A stretch of DNA of 64,000 nucleotides from Nymphaea colorata (lineage: Eukaryota > Streptophyta > Magnoliopsida > Nymphaeales > Nymphaeaceae): positions 8,754,001 through 8,818,000 of the forward strand of contig NC_045150.1 in the NCBI RefSeq assembly GCF_008831285.2, written 5' to 3'. Shown piece by piece: positions 36,916 through 48,841 of the stretch (the stretch's first letter is position 1; the number at the start of each line of letters is the position of its first letter). The position numbers were made by a program, and so were the translations under genes. Under the pieces are notes generated by a model that was not told the DNA's origin, searched no databases, and was given only the letters and a program-made list of their open reading frames with translations.

Positions 36916-38578
36916 AACACGATACAGGAAGCAAGCATCCGTTTATGCGCTTCGTCCTCTCTTTCACAGGCCCGTTCCTTTCAATCACAGATTCACGAGT
37001 CACGGAAAAGTTTTTTACACCAACTTTTTGAATTGAAGATTAGACTCGGCCACCATGCTTTCGGATGACACAACACCAACACCACCAAAAGCTCAGCCAA
37101 GGTACTCAACTTCTGCCTTTTACGTTCTCTTCTCGCGAGCTGCTCAGGAAATGAGATTTCCCCGTGAAAAAGGAATTACCCAAGTAAAATCTGTTTCACC
37201 ATTGTTCCGCTACCTATTTTTCTGTGATCTTATGCTATTCTCAAGGGAAAGGCACCTGCCGACGAAACACAAAAAGTTGACGCCAAAAAGGAATGTACGT
37301 GGGAGCTAAGATTAAGATTTGAAATTTCCGGTGAAAAATACCTTCTATCATTGTGGTGTTCTAATATATTTTCTCACTTATCGTGCCTTGTTGCACTTGA
37401 CTAAGAAAAGTAGGAGAGCCAATAAATTTTTTGTATGTTCTGGGAAGTATGGTCTATTTGAAACGAATAAAGACAGTGTCCCTCTTTCTCTCTCTACATC
37501 CCATTCATGTGTGAGAGAAAGAGAGAGGGGGGATACTGTGGGAGAGGGAGCCCTTTCGGCCCGATCATGACAGACGGCGTTTTTTTTCATATATATATAT
37601 ATATATGATAACTAGTACCTTTAGAATTTTTGCCTCTGTTTTTGCTCCTCTCACCCAAGAAAAATGACATGGACATGACACATGATTGGATTTAGAGTGG
37701 CTTTTTTTGCATAATGGCCCATAATTCTACTTCTTCAAGCTACTTCACCAGCTGATTTGACCCTATGTTTTTTGGAGCTTTCTGATTCAGCAGTTTGTTG
37801 AGTTGAAGAAAAATATGCAAGTAGAACAATAGCACATGTCAAAGAGAAAACAAGAACATAAAGTAACGAACTTTTCCTTTTTTGAAACTTGAAGTAGTCA
37901 AGAGTGCTGCAGTGAGAGAGTTGAGTGTGGCGAAGAACATCTCAGGAAGTAAATGGGAGAAGTCAAAATTCAAACATAGACCAGGTACAGTTAGAAAACG
38001 AAAACCTAACCTTGTGTAGACCATAGCTCTCTAAAATTTTTAGTCGACCCATCTTGTATCATTTTGATCTTTTACATTTTATGAACCTCAACAGCTACTG
38101 TTATATATATATATCGACTAGAGTATAGAACTCATTAAGTGTGAGGATCCACGAAAACCATTATAGAAATATAAGAAAAAACTAGGATTATTAGTTTGTA
38201 AAATACATTATCTAAAAAAACTAGAATTATATAGTGATTGGTAGGTACCAAACCACTTGAATAAGAGATAAAAGTAGACCTCTTAAATTTATGTAAAAAG
38301 GTGTTTCAAAAAAATTGTGAACTTTATAATGTGTTTGGAAATAGTAATTTAATGCAAATCAAGTTTTAGTTAAAGTCATTTTTGTAAAAAAAAATGATCT
38401 TTATACTACCAAAATTTTGATGTTATAAGAGCTGTTCATTTTTTTACTTTTAAAATAACATTATTTAAGTAAGAAAATAATTAAATTAATACATGTTTCT
38501 CATCAAACCACTCTTAAGATCATATCTATAATGTCAAATTTCAAAAAAATATTTTAATAACTAATTTCAATAGGTCTG

Positions 38579-38581
<3 letters not shown>

Positions 38582-38677
<96 letters not shown>
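38582..38677. repeat. Long (TA)n(TG)n microsatellite
   Basis: About 37 uninterrupted TA units followed by about 11 TG units. It is the longest simple repeat in the window. Confidence 0.95.
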
Positions 38678-39711
38678 AGACTCCCCTACCAGCTACCACT
38701 CAGATTTTCATAGTGAGATCTCAAAAAGAGTAATGATTGTATTCTGCTTTAAATGCCAAACGTCCTTGGACCCAGTCAATAAATTCATCCTGGCTACTGA
38801 AACATGAGGAACTGGTGTTACACATTTCGGACCCAATACATACCCTCATCAAATCCCCTCAATCTTATGATAGTAGCTATGCAGATCTGGATCTGCTTTC
38901 TTGACATCCCACACAGTCACAGTTCCAAAGGAACCTTACGAAACTTTTTCAGTCTTTCTTTTTTTCCTTTTCCTGGTTTTCTCTGGCGAAATTGGTAATC
39001 TTAGGGGTCTTTTAAATATTCCATGAATCAACCCCAAAGTTCAGCACAAATCACAAAACACTAAAATTAAGTATCTATGAATTTATTCTGATTTTTGAGA
39101 GAGGTTCATGAAAATACTAATATACGGGTTTAGAATCTTTTGATCAGGTCATACCCATTGGTCTCTACATGTTTAGTATTCACCTTGAAAGCAGTCAATA
39201 TGTCAAGATCCAAAAGCAGGCCAAGAGAAGAAGAGCCGAGCTGTTTAGAGGAGTCAAAGAAAGAAAGCCGAAACCTCCACCTTTTCCCCTATCCCCCAGG
39301 GTCCTAGCCTTGATTTTTCTTAGTTTATTTATTTATTCAATTTTTAGAAAAAAAAAAATCTTCAATTATGCAACCACACCGTCATAGTCTTTGAAATTTT
39401 GCATGTTTATGTGTTAGTCCACTTTGTAGCCTTTGAAAATGGTCTTTAATTAAAGAATGAAATCCAGTTGGGTAGAATCAAAGCCTTTTAAATTGGAGAA
39501 GTTAATGGAGTTCAACACTGAGAAAGCTATAATAAGGAACCCTGTTGGGTATGCTTGGATGACACCACAAATTAGATTCAAAGTCTAGTTTAGGGTTAAA
39601 ACCTAGTTCTAAAAAGTAATTAGTAGGTGTGAGGAAGGTTTTACTGATGCAACAAGCTGGGTTAAGCAAATAGCAGTATGGATGAAAAACAGGTTGTAAT
39701 TGGACTTTGGG

Positions 39712-40011
39712 TAAGGCTGGGCACCAAACTGGGTTAAGCAATTACTCGTCCCGGCCTGACTCAAACCCCAAAAATATACACCGAGCCATCGGGTTGGCCC
39801 GACCAAGCCCGATTCTACCCGATAAGTCATTTTTAATATTACTTTTATTAATATATATATATATATATATATATATTGTTATGATTAATTATATTTATGT
39901 ATTATTTTATATTAAAAAATATTTTTTATGCTAGTCGGGCTAACCTGGGTTTCGGGTGTCAGGCGGGGGCCTGGGCCACGGTCACGGGCTGTGACCCGAT
40001 GCCCTGCCTAG
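39712..40011. mobile_element. GGCCCG-rich miniature transposon, about 300 bp
   Basis: The left end is TAAGGCTGGGCACC. The right end, read on the other strand, is CTAGGCAGGGCATC, giving imperfect terminal inverted repeats. GC-rich arms with many GGCCCG/CGGGC strings flank an AT-rich core containing an (AT)n tract (39850-39876). The core, TTATATTAAAAAATATTTTT, recurs in inverted orientation in the element near 46150-46495, which supports a shared family. No coding sequence. Confidence 0.6.
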
Positions 40012-41606
40012 TTTTGAGCCTCCAAATGTCTCAACAAACCGATAAACAAAAGAGAGAGAGAGAGAGAAAGACTCGAACCCTTGTCCTGAAAGCCTGTAGG
40101 AGTTCACCCTCACGTTCATGCGGATCGAACCTAAGACATGCTGTTGGTAGGTCTGACCAGCTACACTAGGCTAGCTCGTTATGAGCTTACCTCCACAGAC
40201 AGGGAACACTCTATCAACGATTTATTCAATCGCAAAGAATCCACTGAATTAAGTACAACGATGTTACAATGCAAACGGAGAAGACTCCAATATATAAACG
40301 TACAGGGTTAGAGTGTGAAAGAGAAAAGGCACATCTCGTTATAGTTGTGCAACAGACTCGCAAGTGAGAGGTTTTACATCATAATTCATAGGCGTACACT
40401 TCCTTATTGTCTTATCATTTTCTTATTTTTCTTTGCAACAGCTTCTGATGAGGATGACAACGACCATTCCTTCTAGGTTCTTCACTTTTCCTTCTTTAGC
40501 TTGATGACGCCAACTAGCACTGCAGGGACTCTTCTTGTCGTCATCTTCATTTTCGAACTTAGCAGGATATGGAAATCTTTCATATCCATTAGAATGAAGA
40601 ATCAACAACACAATACTGTACATGCCATCTATCTTTCGCTCCAATTAGTAGCGGAGCTACTGTGTGACTAGCGTGCGCCACTACCCATGCCAACACTTGA
40701 AATCTTTTATTGTGAGTGCGCTCGACTTAGGTTCAACCACATCTTGTACTTTTCACGCCTAAGCCAGTGCCTGGCAAGCGCTCATCCTTCTAAGCTAGAG
40801 ACAGGTTAATACCCCTTAACCAAAATTTTCTGGCTCGAGTCTCCACAGAAGCCAAGCTTCTCCTGCTTTTGGAGCTTGCTCCCTAAAATCGGAAGACGAG
40901 CTTTGCTTTGATGATTTGATGATAATGTAGGCAGTCCGCTGGTTTGATTTAAGGTGTTTGGTGTCCAATTCTTTTCTGCAAAATCTTTCTCTAACAAACT
41001 GATAATTGATTTGGATAGGTTCATGTCTGATGATGAAAACGGGCCCCGTTTGCTAAATGTACAAGCTACTAATCTGGCCGCATGCAGTCGCAGTATTTAA
41101 AATGAACTTTCTTGACACAAATTTCAGTATCATGAAAGTTGAGACTCAAGTCAATTTGCAAGCATGGGGTTTAAGCTGAACGGGCTGTCGAAAGTTCTTA
41201 TCATTTGTTTTGGGATTATGGCCAATGACTTTTTCATGTTTCTTCGCATTTTCCTGTTTCTGTGGTTTCTCCATCTTCCTTTGCACGTGATCTTCTCTTC
41301 GGACCATTGGCAAGTCTAAGCATTAATGATTTATTTGGTGCACATGGTTATGCATATTCTGGTAGCAGATTTGGATCACTCACAATAATGATGTCTCCTT
41401 TTGTGGTGCGTGTTTTGATTTTCACAATTCTTTACACGTAAATCGGAGATTCTAGCTATCATGAAGGTTTTTTTTGCCACAAATGTTGTTTCTCCTTCTT
41501 CTCTGCTGCTTGTTTTTTATTTTTATTGTTGTATCTTTTTTCAGGCTGTACGGTAGCAACCATTACTCTTTGTATGTTTTTTCGTTTTTTGTTTAATGCA
41601 CATTCT

Positions 41607-41646
<40 letters not shown>

Positions 41647-42351
41647 ACGGCTTATGGTATATGCAAAGATGGTTTTTTTTATGTTTTTGGCATTAATTGT
41701 AAAACATTTTGCCATCCGACTGGCATATATAATATATGTGCACGACAAAAAATGGTTCACCAAATGCTTGCAAATTCCTCTATCTGATTTTTTTTTTTCA
41801 TTTTGCTTTTTTTTAATGATTAAGAAGCCTTTTTTCAGATTGAACCCCTAAATGCAAATAAATAGAAGATGTAGAACTCCCTGTTCTTTCGAAAACAGAT
41901 GGTCGCTAGTTTGGGAAAGCAAGTCTTTTAGGATTAATTAAAACAATCTATGTGACAACCATTACTCGTTTTTCTTTTTTTCTGTTTTCTTCTCGCGAAT
42001 CTCTTGGAGCCTTTGAGGATTATGGCAGATTTATGGGTTTCTTGATCGACTTGGGCGATTGTTGATCAATCTTGGTAGTGTGGTAGTTCTGTTGGGGTTC
42101 TTAGAAATGAGGGTTGGGTATTTGCATGTCGCCTTATTGTGATAGGTGGATTATTTCATGCAGAAATCTGCTGGAAACCGCGATCAAGACCGGAAATTAT
42201 TAATCAATGCAGACATTTTCTGTACCAGCATGTCGATTCCGAACATCTGTCGTCCTTCTCATCTTGAAGGATATCTTGTAATGGATGCTTTAGACCATGA
42301 AGCTGGTGGATTGTATTAAAAAGACACATAAAGTAAGCTAGAGACAGCTTT
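40012..42351. other. Intergenic, no supported gene
   Basis: This stretch contains a short (GA)n near 40050-40067, (AT)n(GT)n at 41611-41646 and scattered transposon-like strings (AGTAGCGGAGCTACTG near 40648). No coding or RNA gene can be supported. Confidence 0.5.
41611..41646. repeat. (AT)n(GT)n microsatellite
   Basis: About 14 AT units followed by 4 GT units. Confidence 0.9.
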
Positions 42352-42758
42352 AGGCTTTGTTTGGAGGGAAGGAAAGTAAGGGGTAGAAAGGAAAGGAAAG
42401 AGAATGAAAAAGAAAGAGAATAGAAAGGAAAAGAAATGAAAGAAGTGACTATAAAACTTGTTTGGATAAAAAGAAAAGGAAATTACTTTACAATAATACC
42501 TCCAACATTCAAAATGTTTAAAAAATAAAGAGAGGTATAGATGGTAGAAAGAAACAGAAGTTTCATTTCCTCCTCAATCCGTTCAATTTTGGAGGGATTA
42601 GATTTACATTACATTTTCCTTTCCTTTCTCTCCCTTTGCAACCAAACAAACTTTTAAATTTTCTTCTATTTCCCTCATTTCTATTTAATCAACCAAACAA
42701 GTGATCGATTGTTGAATCCCTCCCTTGTCCTCCATTTCCCTCCAACCAAACAGGGCCT
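42352..42758. mobile_element. Tourist-like MITE, about 407 bp
   Basis: The left end, AGGCTTTGTTTGGAGGGAAG, and the complement of the right end, AAGGCCCTGTTTGGTTGGAG, form an inverted repeat once a 3 to 4-bp gap is allowed. GGCC(C/T)TGTTTGG termini are typical of PIF/Harbinger-derived Tourist MITEs. Inside, the left half is purine-rich (GGAAAGGAAAGAGAATGAAA) and the right half pyrimidine-rich, as expected for a long foldback. A 3-bp target duplication could not be fixed. Confidence 0.6.
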
Positions 42759-42891
42759 TGAATGAGTAGAGTCCTTCTGCAGCAACCGGCACTTATGCTA
42801 GGATCCGGTGAAGACCAGCCTCTTGATGGCATAAAGACTGCAGCTACAACTCTTGCATAAAGGAGGAATGTTTCAATAGAGTTTCATGATA

Positions 42892-43064
42892 TAATACCTC
42901 ATTTTGAGAGATTTAGTCTTTTATTGAAAATTAAAAATTGTCAGATATTTCAAAGGCTCATCAAAAGAGTTATTAATTAATTGGTTATCCTAGTTCCTAA
43001 CCTTTTTTGGGTTGAAATTGAAACTGTTAAAAGACGAGTTGGGATCTATCGGACTAGCTGCTAG
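42892..43064 (+). mobile_element. TRIM LTR fragment, forward
   Basis: The segment starts TATAATACCTCATTTTGAGAG and follows the LTR motif order of the element at 17794: TTTAGTC, AATTGTCAGA, AAGGCTCATCAAAAGAG, TTGGTTATCCTAGTTCC, TTGAAATTGAAACTG, GTTGGGATCTATCGG. The right end runs into an inverted copy at 43065. Confidence 0.6.
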
Positions 43065-43256
43065 TGAAACGCCTCAATCCATTCCCAATCTCAAGCTTTT
43101 GGTCTGACATATCCCAACCCCCTTTCCTAATAGTTTCGGTTTCAGCCCGAAAAAAACTATAAACAAGGACTACCAATCACTTAAACAAGCTTCTTTATAA
43201 ATCATTGAAGATCTCTCATAATTTTTAATACGGGACTAAACTTTTGAAATGTTACA
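43065..43256 (-). mobile_element. TRIM LTR, reverse orientation, about 192 bp
   Basis: On the minus strand it starts TGTAACATTTCAAAAG at 43256 and ends GAGGCGTTTCA at 43065, so it has TG...CA ends. It carries AGTTTAGTCCC, ATGAGAGATCTTCAATG, TTTATAAAGAAGCTTG, AGTGATTGGTAGTCC and GGGCTGAAACCGAAAC. It is the best preserved LTR of this family in the window and is probably a solo LTR or truncated element inserted in the opposite direction. Confidence 0.65.
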
Positions 43257-43296
43257 GACATAGTTCAATGTAGGAGGTGACATCTTCATTTTAGTG

Positions 43297-43560
43297 GTAT
43301 CAATACATGATTCAACACTCAAACTTGGAGTCCTACACTCATGAACGTGTGCCTTAAAGGGAGTGGATTGTAATGGCTCATTTTCAAAAGTTTGGTCACG
43401 TATCTAAGTTTGTGAGGAATCTTAGAGTACTCATAAAATGGATTGTTAAGTAGTTGGTTATTCTGATTTCTTTTGGTTGCATCGAAGCTGGCAGGGGCGA
43501 GATAGGATCAATCAAACTAGGGGCTTGAGCCTTGTGGAAGTGAGTCGGGTCATTTGAGAT
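43297..43560 (+). mobile_element. TRIM interior plus 3' LTR, forward
   Basis: A degenerate primer-binding site, TGGTATCAATAC (about 43297), is followed by a short interior (GATTCAACACTC, GAGTCCTACACTCATG), a purine tract AAAGGGAGTGGA, and then an LTR starting TGTAATGGCTCATTTTC at 43369. This repeats the order seen in the element at 17794. Together with the fragment at 42892 it may be one TRIM split by the inverted copy. Confidence 0.6.
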
Positions 43561-46149
43561 GAAACATATGCACATGCCGTTGGAGCTAATCCTGTACACC
43601 TTTCACTAGCCTCAATGAGGATGCCTAGAGGATATTCTTCAAGTGTAGAAGTTGTATTGCAATTGTAAGGAACTATTTTTTGTTGATATGCATGTTCATT
43701 TCTATTGTAGTTGGAAGTGGGTTCGTACACGATGGGTAATTTTATCTCTACTTTTTTTGGCATGTTGATTGCATTTGTTGTTGTGTGCATGCTTTTAGGG
43801 ACAAGTGCATAGTTCCTATGTGACTATTAAATAGAAGTATATGTTCTAATAATTGTGACTAATTCATATTTATTAATACTAGCGAATGATTAGCTTTTAA
43901 CATGTCCTAAGAGTCACGGCATCTCACGTATAAATGATTACTATCAGTCAATTACTTAGTTATGGCGCTGCATCGGACTAGATATCACATTTATGGTTGA
44001 AAACTTAACTGCATGAATCTATTATAAACACATGAATGGCATCACTATGATGCTTTATAGGATAAGTTCTATGACCAGAAAAAGAGTTTGGCTCTTGGTT
44101 CTACCTAGGCTTGGGCAGTTGAGGGAGCTAGAAAAATGGGTTAGAGGGCACTCGTTTAAAAATACTCATATCTGGTGGGACACTTATATATGTATATATA
44201 TATAAAGGATAAATATTTAAATTAGATTTCAAATCCATGTTTTTTACACTAAAGCATGAATTTGAAATGCATGTTGTGGGGTGGATGTTGATATCCACAG
44301 TTTGAATCATGAATTTGAGATTCCTTCATATCTGTGGTCTGTGGGGAATCAAATGCTGCCTTAGGGTCAAAGTTTGATGAAGTTGTCTGAGGAAGGTGGA
44401 GATGTTTCTTAGAATTCAGAGTTTGATCCTTCTGCATGAGTTTTCGTTTCTTTCCTGTTGTTGCTGCTGTCAATCGTTTCTCTAGATAAATGGAAGGGAG
44501 CCAAAATCCCAGGAGAGTTGCATTAGAAATCCTTCTATCTGCTGCATATTTTTCATTCCATGGACCAAATTGTTTTCATACTAGAAAGATTGTGCGAGAG
44601 AGAAAAAGATAACCTGATTCTTCATCTGCATAGTGCTAAGGGCTATTGCATCATGAATTCATCAGTAACCACAGTGCCTGAATGGAGCCAAACTGATACA
44701 GAAGCCAGCTGACCATGGTTAACTTATTTTCAGAGTAGTCCGACAGGTCTTCAGCTATTTTTGTCATTTTTTCCTATTGTGTTGCCAGTTGAAAATTATT
44801 CATGTTGTCGTTTTCTTATACTGTTTACACTATTATTATTCAAGATTTATCTTGTTCAAAATTTAGTCATGTGACTATGGGTAGCCGTTGGCTCCTTGTT
44901 TGGAGTTTTCTTCTGGAGATATGAAGAAAAATTTTAAAAATGAGGTCCATTTTCTTTATTCTTAGAAACGAGGGCCAAAAATCAAAGCCCTTTAAATTAA
45001 ATTCTGTGCTACCTGTGGGCCCCAGGTAGCACAAAAGTAAAACTTCAATAAATAAAAGTTTATTCAACTCAACAGCCCATGGTCCTCTGTCTTGACGCTG
45101 TGTATCAAATGGGGATCAGATTACTAATTGAATCTTATTTTCTTCCATGGAGATGTTTAAATGGATACGGAATTGGATAGGGGATGCAAAGAGGTATAGC
45201 ATTTACTATTATAAAAAAATTTCTGATTCGAACTTGGACTTGGATTTGAAGTTATAAACTCAATCCAGATCTACGAAGCATAAGTTCCTCAAATTCAAAT
45301 GTAGATGACTTTTGGCTGAAAATTTTCATTCCATATCTGAATTCCCTTACTATGTCGATCCTTTTTCCTTTAGGTTGTGTTTGTTTCACTGCAAATCTCA
45401 GATTCGTGGTGATTTGAGATCCCTAGTTTTAAAGTCGGATCTCCACCCTCCTCTCTTCCCTTTCGATCTAACTGTAAAATTTATGCTTTTTAAACAATAG
45501 CATGAATTTAAAATCCTTGCTATTGAAATATCTCCTTTATTTATGCAGCTTTGGATCTTAGATCTGAGGCTATCAAATGCAACCGTAAAGTGTAGTTATA
45601 TGTGCATAAGGGACTCAATAATAAGATAGTTCTTCGTCAGATTCATTGACATCTCTGTGTATATTGGATCGGGAACCAACATCATAGATACACACTTCCG
45701 AGACCGAACTGAGTGCACGGTCCCACATCTCTTTGACATTGAAAAAACAGTAGGGAGAGAGCGGTTTGATCTGTTTTGGCGTTCAAATCCGTTCAAATCA
45801 CCATAACACCTAAAACTTTTTGTCCTCCATAAATATCATTGGAGAAAAATCTCTTTGGCTGAAAATTCCTTTTCATGTGAGAGGCATCCAATTAACCTAA
45901 AAGGGTTGTTCTAGCCGTGTATGAACACGTGAATTTCACCTGCCTCTTATTGTACTTCTTTCTCCTCATCTACATCTCAAACTAGTGTTGTTTGAAATCC
46001 ATTAGGTAGTGTTTGATTACCATGGATATGAGATCTCACACATTGCATCAAATTGTTGTTTGCAACCTTTAGTGGAGTCAGAAAAATTGGTTGAAGAACA
46101 CTGGATTAATGTTTAAAGATGTCGATTTAAAAATAAAGAAACTTTAAGG
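43561..46149. other. Intergenic, several hairpin-forming repeats
   Basis: No gene is supported. A perfect 11-bp inverted repeat lies at 45005-45033, an imperfect pair (ATTTCAAATCCATG and CATGAATTTGAAAT) near 44225-44270, and an 8-bp pair (CAATAGCA, TGCTATTG) near 45495-45526. These look like remains of foldback elements. Confidence 0.5.
45005..45033. repeat. Perfect short hairpin
   Basis: TGTGCTACCTG (45005-45015) and CAGGTAGCACA (45023-45033) are perfect complements around the 7-base loop TGGGCCC. Confidence 0.85.
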
Positions 46150-46495
46150 AATTGGTATGGGCAACTGCTAAGGCCTACTCGACGCCCAGGCCTGCCCGAC
46201 ATCTAAAACTAGAGCCAGGGTCTGACCCAATTCAAAAAACCTGAGCCCGGCCCGGGCTTGGCCCGATTACATTAGAAAGATATTTTTTAATATAAAACAA
46301 TACATAAAAATAATTAATGGTAATAAAATATTATAAAATATATATAAATTAATAAAAAATTAAAAAAAATCATTATCGAGCTCGATCTGAACTTATCGGG
46401 CCCACCTTGGGCTGGCCTGATAACAAAGCCCAGTTCACATTTTGTCAGGTCCAAGCTTGGGCCCGAGTCTGACCGAGTACCAGGTATGGTGAACG
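46150..46495. mobile_element. GGCCCG-rich miniature transposon, second copy
   Basis: GC-rich arms (GGCCTGCCCGAC, GAGCCCGGCCCGGGCTTGGC and CGGGCCCACCTTGGGCTGG) flank an AT-rich core. The core, ATATTTTTTAATATAAAACA, followed by ATAATTAATGG, is the complement of the core in the element at 39712-40011. This is therefore the same family in the opposite orientation. The exact ends are uncertain. Confidence 0.55.
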
Positions 46496-47124
46496 CCCTC
46501 CACCCGTAATTGAATGGAGAGTCTACCGGCCAAGACAATAGATTAAAGGACTGCAATTTTATATGGAGTGAAAATATTTTAAAAACAAAAAATGTTTTAA
46601 ACAGGAAATCCGCCGTGGGTCCCATAAAACGCGGATTTCAGATCCCCTCCTAAGAAAAAAACAAACACGCCCTCAACAATTGTTTTTATATCTAGCTTTT
46701 TCATATATTTTTCATTAACAATGACAGTAATTATGGGAAAAATTTGGCAAAAAAGTGCTTTAATAAATAAAACCCTTTTTAGGAAAAAAGCAATATAAAA
46801 CATCTGCATAGATGCACTTCTAAAGTATATAGAACATACAAAAATATACAAAGTCTTGGCCTATTATTAAATAGCCCACCAACTCCAACGAATATTCTGC
46901 TATATAAAATCCAGTAAAACCTATTCTCATGGAGTATCATGCCAAACATAACTTAGATAAGAAAACAACATTCTTAAGAAAACACTTACGACATAGCTAA
47001 ATAGCAGAGGAGCGCATTTCAATTATTTCATACCATTTCCCCAAGACATAAACATTCAATGAGAAACAGTAAAGAAAGGGCCTTCAATGAAGCCAAAGAA
47101 ACCTCGTCGAAGATCTTCACTATC
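46496..47124. other. Intergenic, no supported gene
   Basis: AT-rich. A 9-bp inverted pair, GAAATCCGC and GCGGATTTC, lies at about 46603-46638. The final part is probably 3' flank of the PNGase A-like pseudogene. Confidence 0.5.
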
Positions 47125-48841
47125 TCACATCTTTTTCGTGCACACTTTGCTAGACAGATCATGAAGAATGGTGTAGTTGCTGCTACTCACATTCCTGAAG
47201 TAGCAGCCATCATTGCCATCATATCTGTAAAGCTGAGCCATCGTCCCCACTGCTCCAGTTAAGAGACCTCCCTCAGAAGAAAATAACCAGAGCCGTCCTG
47301 ATAGTTCTCCAGTGTATGGGAGAGGGAACCAGACTGCCCTCCTCTGAAGGACTTCTCGGTTATCCCCAGTGACACATCTGCTGTTTCATGACGCAGCCCG
47401 TCTCCTCGGAACACCACATTCTGGTGAAGATAGAGCACAAATGTTCGATTCTCCTGAATCGAGTACAGATCAGAACTCTGCGATCTGAAATAGACATAAT
47501 AGTCCGAGTAGGTAGTTTGATTAACAGTTACTGAATTTCCATCTTTCTCATATACCAACAAGTTTTTGGCTGCAAAGTGCTGGTTGAGATTGGTTGTGAC
47601 ATTGCCAAGAGATGAGTTCACCCAACCTGTGGCAGTAATATACCTGCTCCCATCTGTATCAAAGCTCCCATCGAGGCCCTTGTAACTCATGATCGCATTA
47701 GGCCCTGAATTTGGGGCCTTATAGCTCACCAACTTTCCAAATGTTTTCTGACTCTTACTGTCTAACCAGAGATGCAAATTTGCATCAATGAACCACATAT
47801 TCAACCCATCTGTGACATTGAATGTGATGGTGTGATCCTTGAGATCTAGAAGTCCCCCAAGAAGGGGGTGATCTCCATTTCATAAGAGGGCAGATCGAAT
47901 GAACCGATCCCTGAGATGGGTCGCCATAGAAGGGGGTTGATTCCACCTGTATAAATCACTGTGAAGGGGCAGATTGCACCCACAATCTCCCCATCCAAGC
48001 TCACTACCACCTCCCTGAACGCCCCATTGCCAGGCGTATCAGTCAAGTTGTTGCTGCTGATGTACTCGTTCGGTGGGTTGGAATACCAGAACTCATCACT
48101 AGAATGGAAAGAAACATAGACCTCGAGAACTGCTCTGTAGGCATTCTGTGGTATCCTGAACTGCTTCTGCTGCACAGCACCCGAATTTCCCACAATAAAC
48201 CAATATCCATCATTGAGAGGAGGTGGTCTTGATATGGGCAGGATCAGATCAGCAGGGGAGTCGAAAATTGATGCCGGAGCTGACGGTTTCCGGCCACCTT
48301 GTTTGGGATAAAAGTGGAAACTCAAGTTGACATGGTAGATTCCGGTGTAGACGTCGTTAACAAGGTTTCCGAGATAGACAGAGAGGGTCTGGTTCTGTTT
48401 GAGTAGAGAAGAAAACTTTGTGATGTCCTTCTCAACCTTCCAATAGATGCCAGTGGCCCTTGGCTCAGCAGTGCAGCTCCTTAGAATCTCAACACCGCCG
48501 AGCCAGACGCCAAAGATCCTATCAAACTGCCTTCCTTTACAGGTTGCAGACCATTCGAGAACAACAGTGGACCAGTCGAGAGATGGGCAGTTGGCCGGCG
48601 GGGTGTAGGAGACGGTGACAGGGGGCTGGCCAAAGGTGTAGCCAAAATCGTGCTGGAGCAGCAGGGAGGAACAGGGGGTCGCTTTGGGGACCTCGATTGG
48701 CCTCTTTACTTCAAAGAAAACAGATGGGGAATCTGCTGGATCTACGAGGTTGGGCAGAAAGAGCCTTGATTTTTGTGGATGAGCATGAGAGGTGGAGGAA
48801 CGGAGGAGGAGAAGGGTGGTGAAGAAAAGGAGGGCAGCCAT
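47125..48841 (-). pseudogene. Peptide-N4-(N-acetyl-beta-glucosaminyl)asparagine amidase A-like gene, two frameshifts
   Basis: This is a single-exon homologue of the intact gene at 52694-54505. It starts at ATG 48841 (MAALLFFTTLLLL, a signal peptide); a longer in-frame start at 48961 adds a poorly hydrophobic leader and is less likely. PNGase A enzymes remove N-glycans from glycopeptides, including core-fucosylated ones. The frame breaks after EITPFLG within a run of five G (47854-47858 on +) and again near 47266-47273 after SGYFLLRE. Each break needs one extra base to resume homology (LDLKDHT; later YRYDGNDGCYFRNVSSSNYT). The corrected length of 573 codons including stop fits two single-base losses. 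It ends at TGA 47125-47127, about 30 residues shorter than the intact copy. It may be a recent pseudogene or a working gene with homopolymer sequencing errors. Confidence 0.75.

Larger units (their letters stand above)
36484..39711. other. 5' flank of the DUF688 gene and intergenic DNA
   Basis: The 5' UTR and promoter should lie in the first part, which contains a (GA)n tract at 36891-36915. Downstream are (AT)n at about 37590-37607 and a very long (TA)n(TG)n at 38582-38677. Open frames near 37055-37570 have no family resemblance. Confidence 0.5.
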
